Assembly: GCA_035294565.1 (NCBI GenBank) | Contig: DATGKR010000170.1 | Span: 1-6,736, forward strand | Reading direction: 5' to 3' | Source: DATGKR01 sp035294565 | GTDB lineage: Bacteria; Actinomycetota; Acidimicrobiia; Acidimicrobiales; Palsa-688 | DNA: 6,736 nt | Shown: one piece after another, positions 1-5,412 of the stretch | Position numbering within the stretch: position 1 is the stretch's first letter | Layout of the letters: the number at the start of each line of letters is the position of its first letter | Translations under genes and position numbers: made by a program | Notes under the pieces: model-generated | What the model saw: only the letters and a program-made list of their open reading frames with translations | What the model was told of the DNA's origin: nothing | Databases searched by the model: none

Positions 1-2
1 GC

Positions 3-140
3 AACGCGATCGACGTGAACGCCGAGATACCGCTGCGTTTCGGCCTGTGGCACATCCCCAATCCGAGTTTCGCCGTCGCCCAGGTGGGCAACACGGGCAC
101 GGTCGAGGTGCTTCTCCACCTGGTGCGCTCGGCCGGCTGA
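3..140 (+). CDS. C-terminal end of an unrecognised protein (5' part outside window)
   Basis: Reading from base 3, 45 codons are open and end in TGA at 138-140. The visible peptide begins NAIDVNAEIPL, contains FGLWHIPNPSFAVAQVG and ends LHLVRSAG. Third positions are almost all G or C and the composition is that of an ordinary folded protein, so it looks like a genuine gene end rather than a chance frame; the other two forward frames either stop at once or give arginine/glycine-rich low-complexity translation. I do not recognise the family from this fragment. The mix of short beta-prone stretches and glycines would suit a beta-rich C-terminal domain, but that is a guess. The stop codon lies inside the first unit of the 27-bp tandem array that follows, and the gene converges with the minus-strand gene ending at 250. 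Confidence 0.6.
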   Translation, partial: NAIDVNAEIPLRFGLWHIPNPSFAVAQVGNTGTVEVLLHLVRSAG

Positions 141-250
141 CGGGCGCCGGCCGGCAAGGCAGGCTGACTGGGACTCGCCGGGGAGGCCGGCTGACGGGCG
201 CCGCCCGGCTAGGCCGGGTGACGGGGACAGGCCCGCCGGCGAGGTAGGCT
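131..250. repeat. Degenerate 27-bp tandem array between convergent genes
   Basis: Units begin with GGCCGGCTGACGGG or a variant. Unit 1 is 131-157, unit 2 158-184, unit 3 185-211 (25 of 27 bases identical to unit 1) and unit 4 212-242 (31 bp, diverged). A fifth partial unit starts at 243 with GGTAGGCTCAC. Unit 1 contains the TGA stop of the upstream gene, and the fifth unit contains the stop (250-252) of the minus-strand gene, so the array fills the whole convergent junction. GCCGGC at 132-137 can pair with GCCGGC at 146-151 around an 8-nt loop, so transcripts entering from the left could fold into a hairpin. No T-run follows, so a terminator role is only possible. Confidence 0.75.
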
Positions 251-1635
251 CACTCGGCGCGGCGAGGCTGGGACAGCGCGGCGAGCATCAACTTTCGGGC
301 AGGCGCCTCGTCGTCGAAGTGGAGCCGCTTGATCAGGTGCACCATGGTGCCCCGCTCGGGCGCCGACACGAAGCGGGCCTGGTCGACCAGGGCGTGCATG
401 AGGGCGACGCCCCGGCCGCCCTCGTCCTCCGGCCCTGCCGACATCTGCTCCATGGCCTCGCTGTCGAAACCCCGCCCGATGTCGATGACCCGAAGCTCCA
501 CCAGCTCTGGGCCAATGGTCACGACCACGTCGTAGGCGTCGCCCCGCTCGGAGTGCTTGATGACGTTGGAGGCGGCCTCGGCGACCGCGAGCTCGACGTC
601 GTGGACCTCGTCGGGTACGGCCCCCACCTCGGAGAGCGCGCTGGCGGCCAGATGGCGGATCAGAGGGACCGACAGGCGGTCGCGCGGCAGGCGCAGGGAG
701 AGGCTGACCCGGAAGCCGCCGGTCGTGTGGTCCTCTGTATGGCTCGCCGGCCCGGCCGGCGGCCAGCTGTAGGCGTGGTTCCAGCGGGAGGCCTCGGCGT
801 CGAAGTCGACCACGGCCCGACAACGGTGATCCCCGTGGGCTATCGCCTCGTCCAGGCTGACGACCGCCCGGCCGTTGGCCCGGGCAGCCAGCGAACCGAG
901 CAGGGCCGAGGTTGTTCGGCACAGCATGTGCCGCTCGGCGACACCCTCGCCGAAGGGGCAACGACGGTTGCCGAGCACCGCGCGACGGTCGGACGTGCTG
1001 ACCAGATAGAAGTCGGAGCCGGCGGCGTTGTGGAAAGCGACGAACGCCTCCGCCACCTCGGCGGCGGTCGCCGGGCGGCGGCCTCCGTGCGAGTCGGCCC
1101 AGTCCCTTCCGGCCGTTTCGGCGGCCGTCGCCCCCGCCACGGCTGCCGCCTCGGCCAGCGTGGCTCCCTCCTCCAGCCGCCCGGTGATCACGGTGAGCAC
1201 CGAGCCGGCGTACCCCGCTGCCTGGCTGGGCGGTTGAGGGTCGGGCGCCAGGTCGATGTCCACTTCCGCCGGGCGGGTGACGGGCAGGAGGATGTCGACG
1301 ACAGGCCCGCCTGGCGAGGAGACCGCGCCAGGTCCCGAGGCCCAGCCGAGTGCCTCGGCGCCCTCGTCGGGAGCCCAGACGCCGTCGGCCAGAGGGGAGC
1401 CGAAGTCCGCCGCTGCCGGTTCGACCCGCCGCACGCTGAGACGGGGTTGGGGTCCCTCCCAGTCGAGGCGGACCAGCGACGGGCCATCCCGGGCCGGGGC
1501 GAGCGCTTCCCCGACGAGCCGAGCCGCGATGTCCACGTCGGTCGGCACCAGCGCCCGGCGGCGTAACTGCTCGACGAGCATGGCTTGCATGGTCGCCGGC
1601 GCCCCTTCCGCTCGGGGGTCGACGAACCAGTCCAT
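250..1635 (-). CDS. Probable metOD1 sensory domain fused to RsbW-like ATPase
   Basis: A 461-residue protein. Residues about 315-438 are a GHKL ATPase of the RsbW/SpoIIAB anti-sigma type: N box ELAVAEAASNVIKH (348-361, with E353 and N357), G1 box VIDIGRGFD (383-391), and glycine-rich loop GGRGVALMHALVD (406-418). Residues about 195-280 resemble the methanogen output domain 1 (metOD1) family: NRRCPFGEG, MLCR and HGDHRC place cysteines at 226, 239 and 272, which could bind metal or sense redox state. Residues 1-190 are unrecognised; 155-180 are alanine-rich and helical. The start is ATG 1635-1633, overlapping by one base the TGA of the upstream gene (TGATG), which implies translational coupling. 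The frame stays open to 1782, but that extension lies inside the upstream gene and is arginine-rich, so I rejected it. Likely role: sensor-controlled anti-sigma kinase or antagonist. The ATPase call is firm and metOD1 probable; the substrate is unknown. Confidence 0.85.
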   Translation of the reverse strand: MDWFVDPRAEGAPATMQAMLVEQLRRRALVPTDVDIAARLVGEALAPARDGPSLVRLDWEGPQPRLSVRRVEPAAADFGSPLADGVWAPDEGAEALGWASGPGAVSSPGGPVVDILLPVTRPAEVDIDLAPDPQPPSQAAGYAGSVLTVITGRLEEGATLAEAAAVAGATAAETAGRDWADSHGGRRPATAAEVAEAFVAFHNAAGSDFYLVSTSDRRAVLGNRRCPFGEGVAERHMLCRTTSALLGSLAARANGRAVVSLDEAIAHGDHRCRAVVDFDAEASRWNHAYSWPPAGPASHTEDHTTGGFRVSLSLRLPRDRLSVPLIRHLAASALSEVGAVPDEVHDVELAVAEAASNVIKHSERGDAYDVVVTIGPELVELRVIDIGRGFDSEAMEQMSAGPEDEGGRGVALMHALVDQARFVSAPERGTMVHLIKRLHFDDEAPARKLMLAALSQPRRAE

Positions 1636-2090
1636 CAGGGTGCCGATTCTTCGATGTCGGAGATGGCCTCGGGCAGGCTGTCGAAAACAGTCATGTCCAG
1701 GCAGTCCTCGGACTGGCGCGGCCGGCCCGGCCCCAGCTCCGCCCAGACGACCTTGCCGCTGTCGCGGTGCTCGATCCCCCACGACGAGGCGAGCGAGGAG
1801 ACCAGCGCCAGGCCGCGCCCGCTGGTGGCATCCGGCGGGCAGGCACCGGTCGTCGGCACACGAGGGTTCTCGTCGGCGACCTCCAGCCGCACGGTCGGCC
1901 CGTCGGCAATGAGAGTCAACTGCAGGGCGGTGCGGGCATGGAGCACCCCGTTGGTCACGAGCTCGCTGGCGATGAGCATGGCCGCATCGACCTTGTCGGC
2001 CATCTCCCAGCCCACGAGCCGGGACCGTACGAACTCTCGGGCGAGGGCCACCGAGCGGGGGTCACTCTCGAGGTCCAGGCACTCGTCCAT
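1635..2090 (-). CDS. RsbW/SpoIIAB-like ATP-binding protein (anti-sigma kinase family)
   Basis: A 151-residue single-domain GHKL ATPase. The N box is ASELVTNGVLHA (41-52, with E43 and N47), the G1 aspartate is in VADENP (71-76, D73) and the glycine-rich loop is GRGLALVSSLASSWG (91-105). The second G1 glycine of classical RsbW is absent, as is common in the many stand-alone actinobacterial members of this family. Family members bind an anti-anti-sigma STAS protein and often a sigma factor, phosphorylating the STAS protein. A C-terminal tail after residue 121 (ending EAISDIEESAP) is acidic and lies beyond the domain. The start is ATG 2090-2088 with AGGAGA eight bases upstream. It is first in a two-gene operon with the metOD1-ATPase gene (one-base overlap) and diverges from the small gene at 2142. 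Its partner cannot be named from the sequence. Confidence 0.9.
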   Translation of the reverse strand: MDECLDLESDPRSVALAREFVRSRLVGWEMADKVDAAMLIASELVTNGVLHARTALQLTLIADGPTVRLEVADENPRVPTTGACPPDATSGRGLALVSSLASSWGIEHRDSGKVVWAELGPGRPRQSEDCLDMTVFDSLPEAISDIEESAP

Positions 2091-2141
2091 GGCAACATTC
2101 TCCTACCCGCAGATCGGGATTTTCTATCTCGACCAGGGTAG
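2091..2141. promoter_or_regulatory. Divergent promoter region with CTACCC/GGGTAG inverted repeat
   Basis: The 51 bp separate two divergent genes. The region includes the only clearly AT-rich patch nearby, ATTTTCTATC (2119-2128), whose minus-strand reading GATAGAAAAT could supply a -10 element for the 2090 gene. CTACCC (2103-2108) and GGGTAG (2136-2141) form a perfect 6-bp inverted repeat centred at 2122, with each arm close to one of the two start codons. It could be a regulator site or paired sigma-factor elements. No convincing -35 boxes are visible, so exact promoter positions are not assigned. Confidence 0.4.
2099..2104 (-). promoter_or_regulatory. Ribosome binding site AGGAGA
   Basis: Read on the minus strand, AGGAGA lies eight bases before the ATG at 2090. 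This near-consensus Shine-Dalgarno site fixes the start of the small RsbW-like gene and shows that its mRNA has a leader of at least about 15 bases. Confidence 0.8.
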
Positions 2142-2447
2142 ATGGTTCCCATGCCCGGCGACGGAGACGCATTCCTCGGGTTCGCAACCGAATTCGCCGA
2201 CGGGGAGCGGTGGAAGCTGCTCCAGTCGGAAGGTTGGGACGACTTCCAGGTCCGCCTCGCCGAGGTGGTCGGGGAGCTGCCGGTGAGGCGACGCCAGGCG
2301 CTGATGATGCTGCTGTTGGCCATGGTCGACCAGACGGTCGACTCGGCCCAGGTCCGCGAGTTCCTCGACGCCCACGACGCGTCCACCGAGGAGGGGGTCG
2401 AAGCCGTGATCGCCTGGCTGCGCCAGAAGCGCCGAGAACGCGGCTGA
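2142..2447 (+). CDS. Small unrecognised helical protein
   Basis: A 101-residue protein from ATG 2142, or 98 residues from ATG 2151 (MPGDGDAF...). AGGG at 2135-2138 is only 3 bases before the first ATG and 12 before the second, so neither start has an ideal ribosome site. Third codon positions are strongly G/C, and the translation is ordinary (hydrophobic core RRRQALMMLLLAMVDQ, acidic STEEGVEAVIAWL, basic end RQKRRERG), whereas the opposite-strand reading of this DNA is glutamine/histidine-rich and looks like a shadow. It is predicted to be mostly alpha-helical and soluble, with no signal peptide; the LMMLLLAM stretch is too short for a membrane helix. It is the only plus-strand gene among the signalling genes, divergent from one RsbW-like gene and convergent with another. 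A role as a small partner or regulator is possible but unsupported; I do not recognise the family. Confidence 0.7.
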   Translation: MVPMPGDGDAFLGFATEFADGERWKLLQSEGWDDFQVRLAEVVGELPVRRRQALMMLLLAMVDQTVDSAQVREFLDAHDASTEEGVEAVIAWLRQKRRERG

Positions 2448-2458
2448 CCCGGGGTCAG
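2444..2458. terminator. Palindrome spanning both convergent stop codons
   Basis: CTGACCCGGGGTCAG is a perfect palindrome with 7-bp arms around one central base. Its left arm contains the TGA of the small plus-strand gene (2445-2447) and its right arm the TGA of the minus-strand RsbW-like gene (2455-2457). As RNA it could form only a short stem in either direction and has no T-run, so a bidirectional terminator role is tentative. Confidence 0.35.
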
Positions 2459-2868
2459 AACGCGGCCGGGGCGCCGCGCAGCGGGGAGAGGTTGACGGCG
2501 AACCAAACCGCCTTGCCCTCGCCGGCCGGCCGCATCCCCCAGCGGGAGGAGAGGGACTGGACGAGGAAGAGGCCCCTCCCTTTTTCCGTGTGAAGATCCG
2601 GCAGCTGGACAGCCGGAACCTGGGGGGAGCGGTCCCACACCTCGACCATCACCTCCGGGGGGATGTGCTCGATCGCCAGCCGGCAGTTGCTGTGCGCGTG
2701 CAGCACGGCGTTGGTGACCACCTCGCTGGTGAGCAGCGCGGCGAGACGGTTCTCGTCGTCGAGGTCCCACGCCGCCAGTGCGGCGGCGACGAACTCACGG
2801 GCGGCGCGCGCCGCCTCTGGTGTGCACTCGAGCTCGGCCTCGAGGCGCCGTCGACCGGCGGCGCTCAT
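2455..2868 (-). CDS. RsbW/SpoIIAB-like ATP-binding protein downstream of kaiC
   Basis: A 137-residue single-domain GHKL ATPase. The N box is LLTSEVVTNAVLHA (45-58, with E49 and N53), the G1 aspartate is in VEVWDRSPQVP (D79) and the glycine-rich loop begins GRGLFLVQSL (97-106). It is the third gene of the PP2C-KaiB / kaiC operon and therefore the best candidate for the kinase that opposes the phosphatase at the head of the operon. Its ATG (2868-2866) lies 12 bases after the kaiC stop and in the same frame. The bases between, CAGCCGCCCGCG, contain no Shine-Dalgarno site, so translation probably depends on ribosomes finishing kaiC, or on rare readthrough of the TAA. It resembles the gene at 1635-2090 in size and layout but differs through most of the sequence, so it is not a recent duplicate. 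Confidence 0.9.
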   Translation of the reverse strand: MSAAGRRRLEAELECTPEAARAAREFVAAALAAWDLDDENRLAALLTSEVVTNAVLHAHSNCRLAIEHIPPEVMVEVWDRSPQVPAVQLPDLHTEKGRGLFLVQSLSSRWGMRPAGEGKAVWFAVNLSPLRGAPAAF

Positions 2869-2880
2869 CGCGGGCGGCTG

Positions 2881-4329
2881 TTAGAGGAGGTGGGTGATGT
2901 CGTCGAAACCGTCGCCGATCTCCATCCCTTGGCCGGTTATGCGGAACTGGCGGACCGCCTTGTCGTGGTCGGAGCCGCGCATCTTCAACACTTGTACCCC
3001 TCGGCGCAGTTCTCCTCCCACCGGCACGTAGTGAAGGAGGGTTATCACGTCGCTGATGGTCGACACGTGCAGCTCGCCGGCCGTTTCGGCGCCCAGGAAG
3101 TCCTTCACGCTGCTGGTCACCATCCCGAGGAGGGAGTTGAGCTTTATGTGGAACGTCAACCCGAGAATGTACTCCCGGAAGCTCTTCACGGTGGCGATCC
3201 GCTGCAGCGCCGTCAGGCTGTCGATGGCGACACGGTCGGGACGGAACTCGTCGATGGTCGTCTTCATCCGCTGCAGGTGGTCCTCCAGCGACGCGGCCTC
3301 GGGGGCTTCGGCGACGATGCGCAGCCTCCCGCCGGCCTCCATGGCGGCCAGGTCGACCCCCCACCCGGCGGCGTTGCGGACCAGCTGGTCGTGGCTCTCC
3401 TCGAAGGAGTGCAGCAGCGCCCGCTGGCCGGAGGCGACACCGCCGGCTACGAACAGCGCCGCGAGCATCGACTTGCCGGTGCCCGTCGGACCGGCGACGA
3501 GCCACAGCGACCGTTCGAACAGCCCGCCGAACATCATCGCGTCGAGCCGCCCCACGCCGCTGGTCAGGCGGCCGCTGGAAGTGCCGTAGCCGATCGACGC
3601 CACCGAGACGGGCACGACGACGATCCCCTGGCCGTCGAGAAGGGTGAAGAGGTGCTCGCCTTTGAGATGCGCCCCGCCGCGCATCTTCAGGATCTCGATG
3701 GTCCGCCGGCGCTTCTCGCCGTCGAGGGCGTTGCGGAGGATGACGACGTTGTCGGCGACGAACTCCTCGAAGCCGAGCTGGGCGATCGGGCCGTAGTCGT
3801 CGGACCTCTCGGCGGTCATCACCGTCGTGACCCCCTGCTCCTCCAGGGTGGTCGCCAGCTGGAACAACGCCTGGCGCGCCGGCCCGACACGGTCGAACTG
3901 CCCGACGAGCGCCCCGACGGAATCGATCGCCACCCGGGTCGCGCCGATCCTGCGCACCGTCTCGCCCACGCGCGCGATGAGGGGGCCGAGGCCGTAGTCG
4001 TCGCCGGTGAAGACCGTGTCGGTGTGGTAGCGGGGGGCGGCGTCGACGAACGCCCATTTCTGCTGCCCCTCCCAGGCGGCGATGTCCCAGCCGAGGGAGC
4101 GCATGCTGCGCCGGATGCTCTCGGGGCGCTCCTCGAAGGTGACGAACACCCCCGGCTCGGCGCGCTCGACGATCCCGCTCGCCAGGAACTGGGCCGCGAA
4201 AACGGTCTTGCCCGATCCCGCAGTCCCCCCCACGAGCGTCATCCGGTTGCGCGGCAGCCCGCCCTGGGTGATGAGGTCCAGTCCCGGGATGCCGACGTCG
4301 AGGCGTTCGAGGCCGTTGGTCGTGGTCAA
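2881..4329 (-). CDS. kaiC: KaiC-like double-RecA ATPase
   Basis: A 482-residue protein with two tandem KaiC domains. CI: Walker A GGTAGSGKT (34-42), catalytic glutamates E66-E67 in TFEERPE, Walker B VAIDS (133-137), and long KaiC-typical stretches such as MTAERSDDYGPIAQ (171-184) and NVVILRN (194-200). CII: Walker A GPTGTGKS (280-287), E310-E311 in SFEESHD, Walker B VAIDSL (367-372) and KMRGSDHDKA (449-458). Both ATPase sites look intact. HVSTISD (421-427) keeps the equivalents of the cyanobacterial phosphosites S431/T432 as S423/T424; the T426 position is G418. The protein ends THLL, about where the A-loop would begin, so the C-terminal tail that binds KaiA in cyanobacteria (519-residue KaiC) is missing. 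The start is TTG, supported by GAGGAG eight bases upstream and a TTGA overlap with the PP2C-KaiB gene. It is the only gene here ending in TAA. Homology is firm; a rhythmic role is not shown. Confidence 0.95.
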   Translation of the reverse strand: MTTTNGLERLDVGIPGLDLITQGGLPRNRMTLVGGTAGSGKTVFAAQFLASGIVERAEPGVFVTFEERPESIRRSMRSLGWDIAAWEGQQKWAFVDAAPRYHTDTVFTGDDYGLGPLIARVGETVRRIGATRVAIDSVGALVGQFDRVGPARQALFQLATTLEEQGVTTVMTAERSDDYGPIAQLGFEEFVADNVVILRNALDGEKRRRTIEILKMRGGAHLKGEHLFTLLDGQGIVVVPVSVASIGYGTSSGRLTSGVGRLDAMMFGGLFERSLWLVAGPTGTGKSMLAALFVAGGVASGQRALLHSFEESHDQLVRNAAGWGVDLAAMEAGGRLRIVAEAPEAASLEDHLQRMKTTIDEFRPDRVAIDSLTALQRIATVKSFREYILGLTFHIKLNSLLGMVTSSVKDFLGAETAGELHVSTISDVITLLHYVPVGGELRRGVQVLKMRGSDHDKAVRQFRITGQGMEIGDGFDDITHLL

Positions 4330-5309
4330 AGGTCGATCTCCTCTGCGTAGGGAAGTTGCAACGCGCGGGCCAGCTCGCCGGGCGATCGGACGTTGCCCAC
4401 CACCCTCATCTGTGGCGCGGGCAGCACTCTCACCACGGTCGGTGCGGCCATCACCCCTTCCTCTTCGGCGGCGTCCGCCGAGACCGTTATGTCGATCACC
4501 TCCAGGTCGAACGGGACGAGGCCGCCCATCGTCCTGGCCAGCTCCCTGGCGACGCGCTCCGCCCTGGCCGAGCGAATGTCCGCAGGGTCGACGAAGAGGC
4601 GGAGGGAGACGCGGTGGCCGTTGTCGCGGGCGGCCTGGGCGGGGAGCAGGCGCACCGAGACGACCGTGGCGTCGTCCTCGGGCTGCCCGAGCCGCTCAGT
4701 GACCCGCCGCGCCAGCTCGGCGGCGCCGGCGGAGCCCCCCGTCAGCTGCCGGGCTTCTTCGAGCGCGGCGCCGAGCCCGTCGTCGATCGAAGCTCCCCTC
4801 CTCTCCACCAGCCCGTCCGTCAGGAAAAACACGGACGCGTCGGCGGTGAGCTGGTACCCGACGGGCTGGCGCCGCGCCTTCACCCCGAGGGGCGGGTCGG
4901 CCCGCTCGTCCAGGAACCGCGCGCCGGTCGCCGTGGCCACAAGGATGGGCAGGTGCCCGGCGTTGGTCACCTCCAGCCTGCGCTCGGCGGGATGGAGAAC
5001 GGCGCACACCGCCGTGGCGATGGTGTCCGTTCCCCTGTCCGCCAGGTGGTCGTCGAGCGCCCCGAGCGCGGCCGCGCCGTCCCTCGCCGTGCGTATCGCC
5101 CGGCGCAGGAAGAAGCGCAGCTCGTCGGCGAGCTCCGCCGCCCGGGGCCCGAACGCCGGCGCGTCGCCGAGGAAGACCGCTATGCGCCCGTCGGCGAGGT
5201 CGACCACGTCGTGGAAGTCGCCCGACGCGTCGCCCTGCGCCGGGCGCCAGCACACCTCGACGGCGATCGAGCTCAGCCGGTTCGCCTGGGAGCGCCAGAG
5301 AGCTGCCAT
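4326..5309 (-). CDS. PP2C (SpoIIE/RsbU-type) phosphatase fused to KaiB/SasA-sensor-like domain
   Basis: A 327-residue two-domain protein. Residues about 14-222 are a SpoIIE/RsbU-family PP2C serine phosphatase: GDASGDFHDVV (26-36, D31), FLGDAPAFG (46-54, D49), TNAGHLPIL (115-123), FFLTDGLVER (161-170, D165) and QPEDDATVVSV (209-219, D213). The metal-binding aspartates are present. A short linker leads to residues about 233-320, a KaiB-family thioredoxin-fold domain: SLRLFVD (235-241), PFDLEVIDI (266-274), then AAPTVVRVLPAPQMRVVG (288-305), matching the A-PT-x-VLP-x-P core of KaiB. The LFVD and PFDLxVxDx pieces recall the KaiC-binding sensor of SasA. The codon directly before ATG 5309 is an in-frame TGA, so the protein cannot start further upstream; AGGCGG ten bases upstream is a fair ribosome site. 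It heads the operon and overlaps kaiC by four bases. Inferred role: KaiC-docked phosphatase acting on an anti-anti-sigma protein. Confidence 0.92.
   Translation of the reverse strand: MAALWRSQANRLSSIAVEVCWRPAQGDASGDFHDVVDLADGRIAVFLGDAPAFGPRAAELADELRFFLRRAIRTARDGAAALGALDDHLADRGTDTIATAVCAVLHPAERRLEVTNAGHLPILVATATGARFLDERADPPLGVKARRQPVGYQLTADASVFFLTDGLVERRGASIDDGLGAALEEARQLTGGSAGAAELARRVTERLGQPEDDATVVSVRLLPAQAARDNGHRVSLRLFVDPADIRSARAERVARELARTMGGLVPFDLEVIDITVSADAAEEEGVMAAPTVVRVLPAPQMRVVGNVRSPGELARALQLPYAEEIDL
4338..4343 (-). promoter_or_regulatory. Ribosome binding site GAGGAG deciding the kaiC TTG start
   Basis: On the minus strand GAGGAG lies eight bases before TTG 4329-4327 and is made by two glutamate codons near the end of the upstream gene. 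Its strength and spacing support the rare TTG start of kaiC, which is joined to the upstream stop as TTGA. Confidence 0.75.
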
Positions 5310-5395
5310 TCAGCCGCGACCGCCTGCCGGCGAGCCCGGCGCGGCGCGTGGGTCTCGGGTCGAGGTGTGCTCCCGCCGGCGTCTCCGCGCCATCG

Positions 5396-5408
5396 GGGCA
5401 TAATGCCC
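5396..5408. promoter_or_regulatory. Palindrome GGGCATAATGCCC
   Basis: A perfect 13-bp palindrome with 6-bp arms around one central base, about 90 bp upstream of the PP2C-KaiB start and in otherwise very GC-rich DNA. On the minus strand its centre reads CATTAT, four of six bases of a -10 box; a promoter core or dimeric operator is possible. No experimental or family evidence supports this. Confidence 0.3.
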
Positions 5409-5412
5409 GGGC

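Noticed and set aside
319..1566. Long plus-strand open frame of 415 codons opposite the metOD1-ATPase gene.
   Set aside because: It is a mirror frame of a well-supported gene in very GC-rich DNA; the translation is low-complexity and matches no family.
1636..1782. A 49-residue N-terminal extension of the metOD1-ATPase gene, starting at 1782.
   Set aside because: It lies wholly inside the upstream RsbW-like gene, is arginine/glycine-rich, and the TGATG junction at 1633-1637 gives a natural coupled start.
2103..2108. GGGTAG on the minus strand as a SigB/SigF-type -10 box for the gene starting at 2090.
   Set aside because: Transcription would begin near 2096, downstream of the strong AGGAGA site at 2099-2104, so the ribosome site would not be in the mRNA.
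2590..4350. Plus-strand open frame of 586 codons opposite kaiC.
   Set aside because: The opposite strand is unmistakably KaiC across both ATPase domains; the plus-strand translation is histidine/glutamate/arginine-rich and is a typical antisense shadow.
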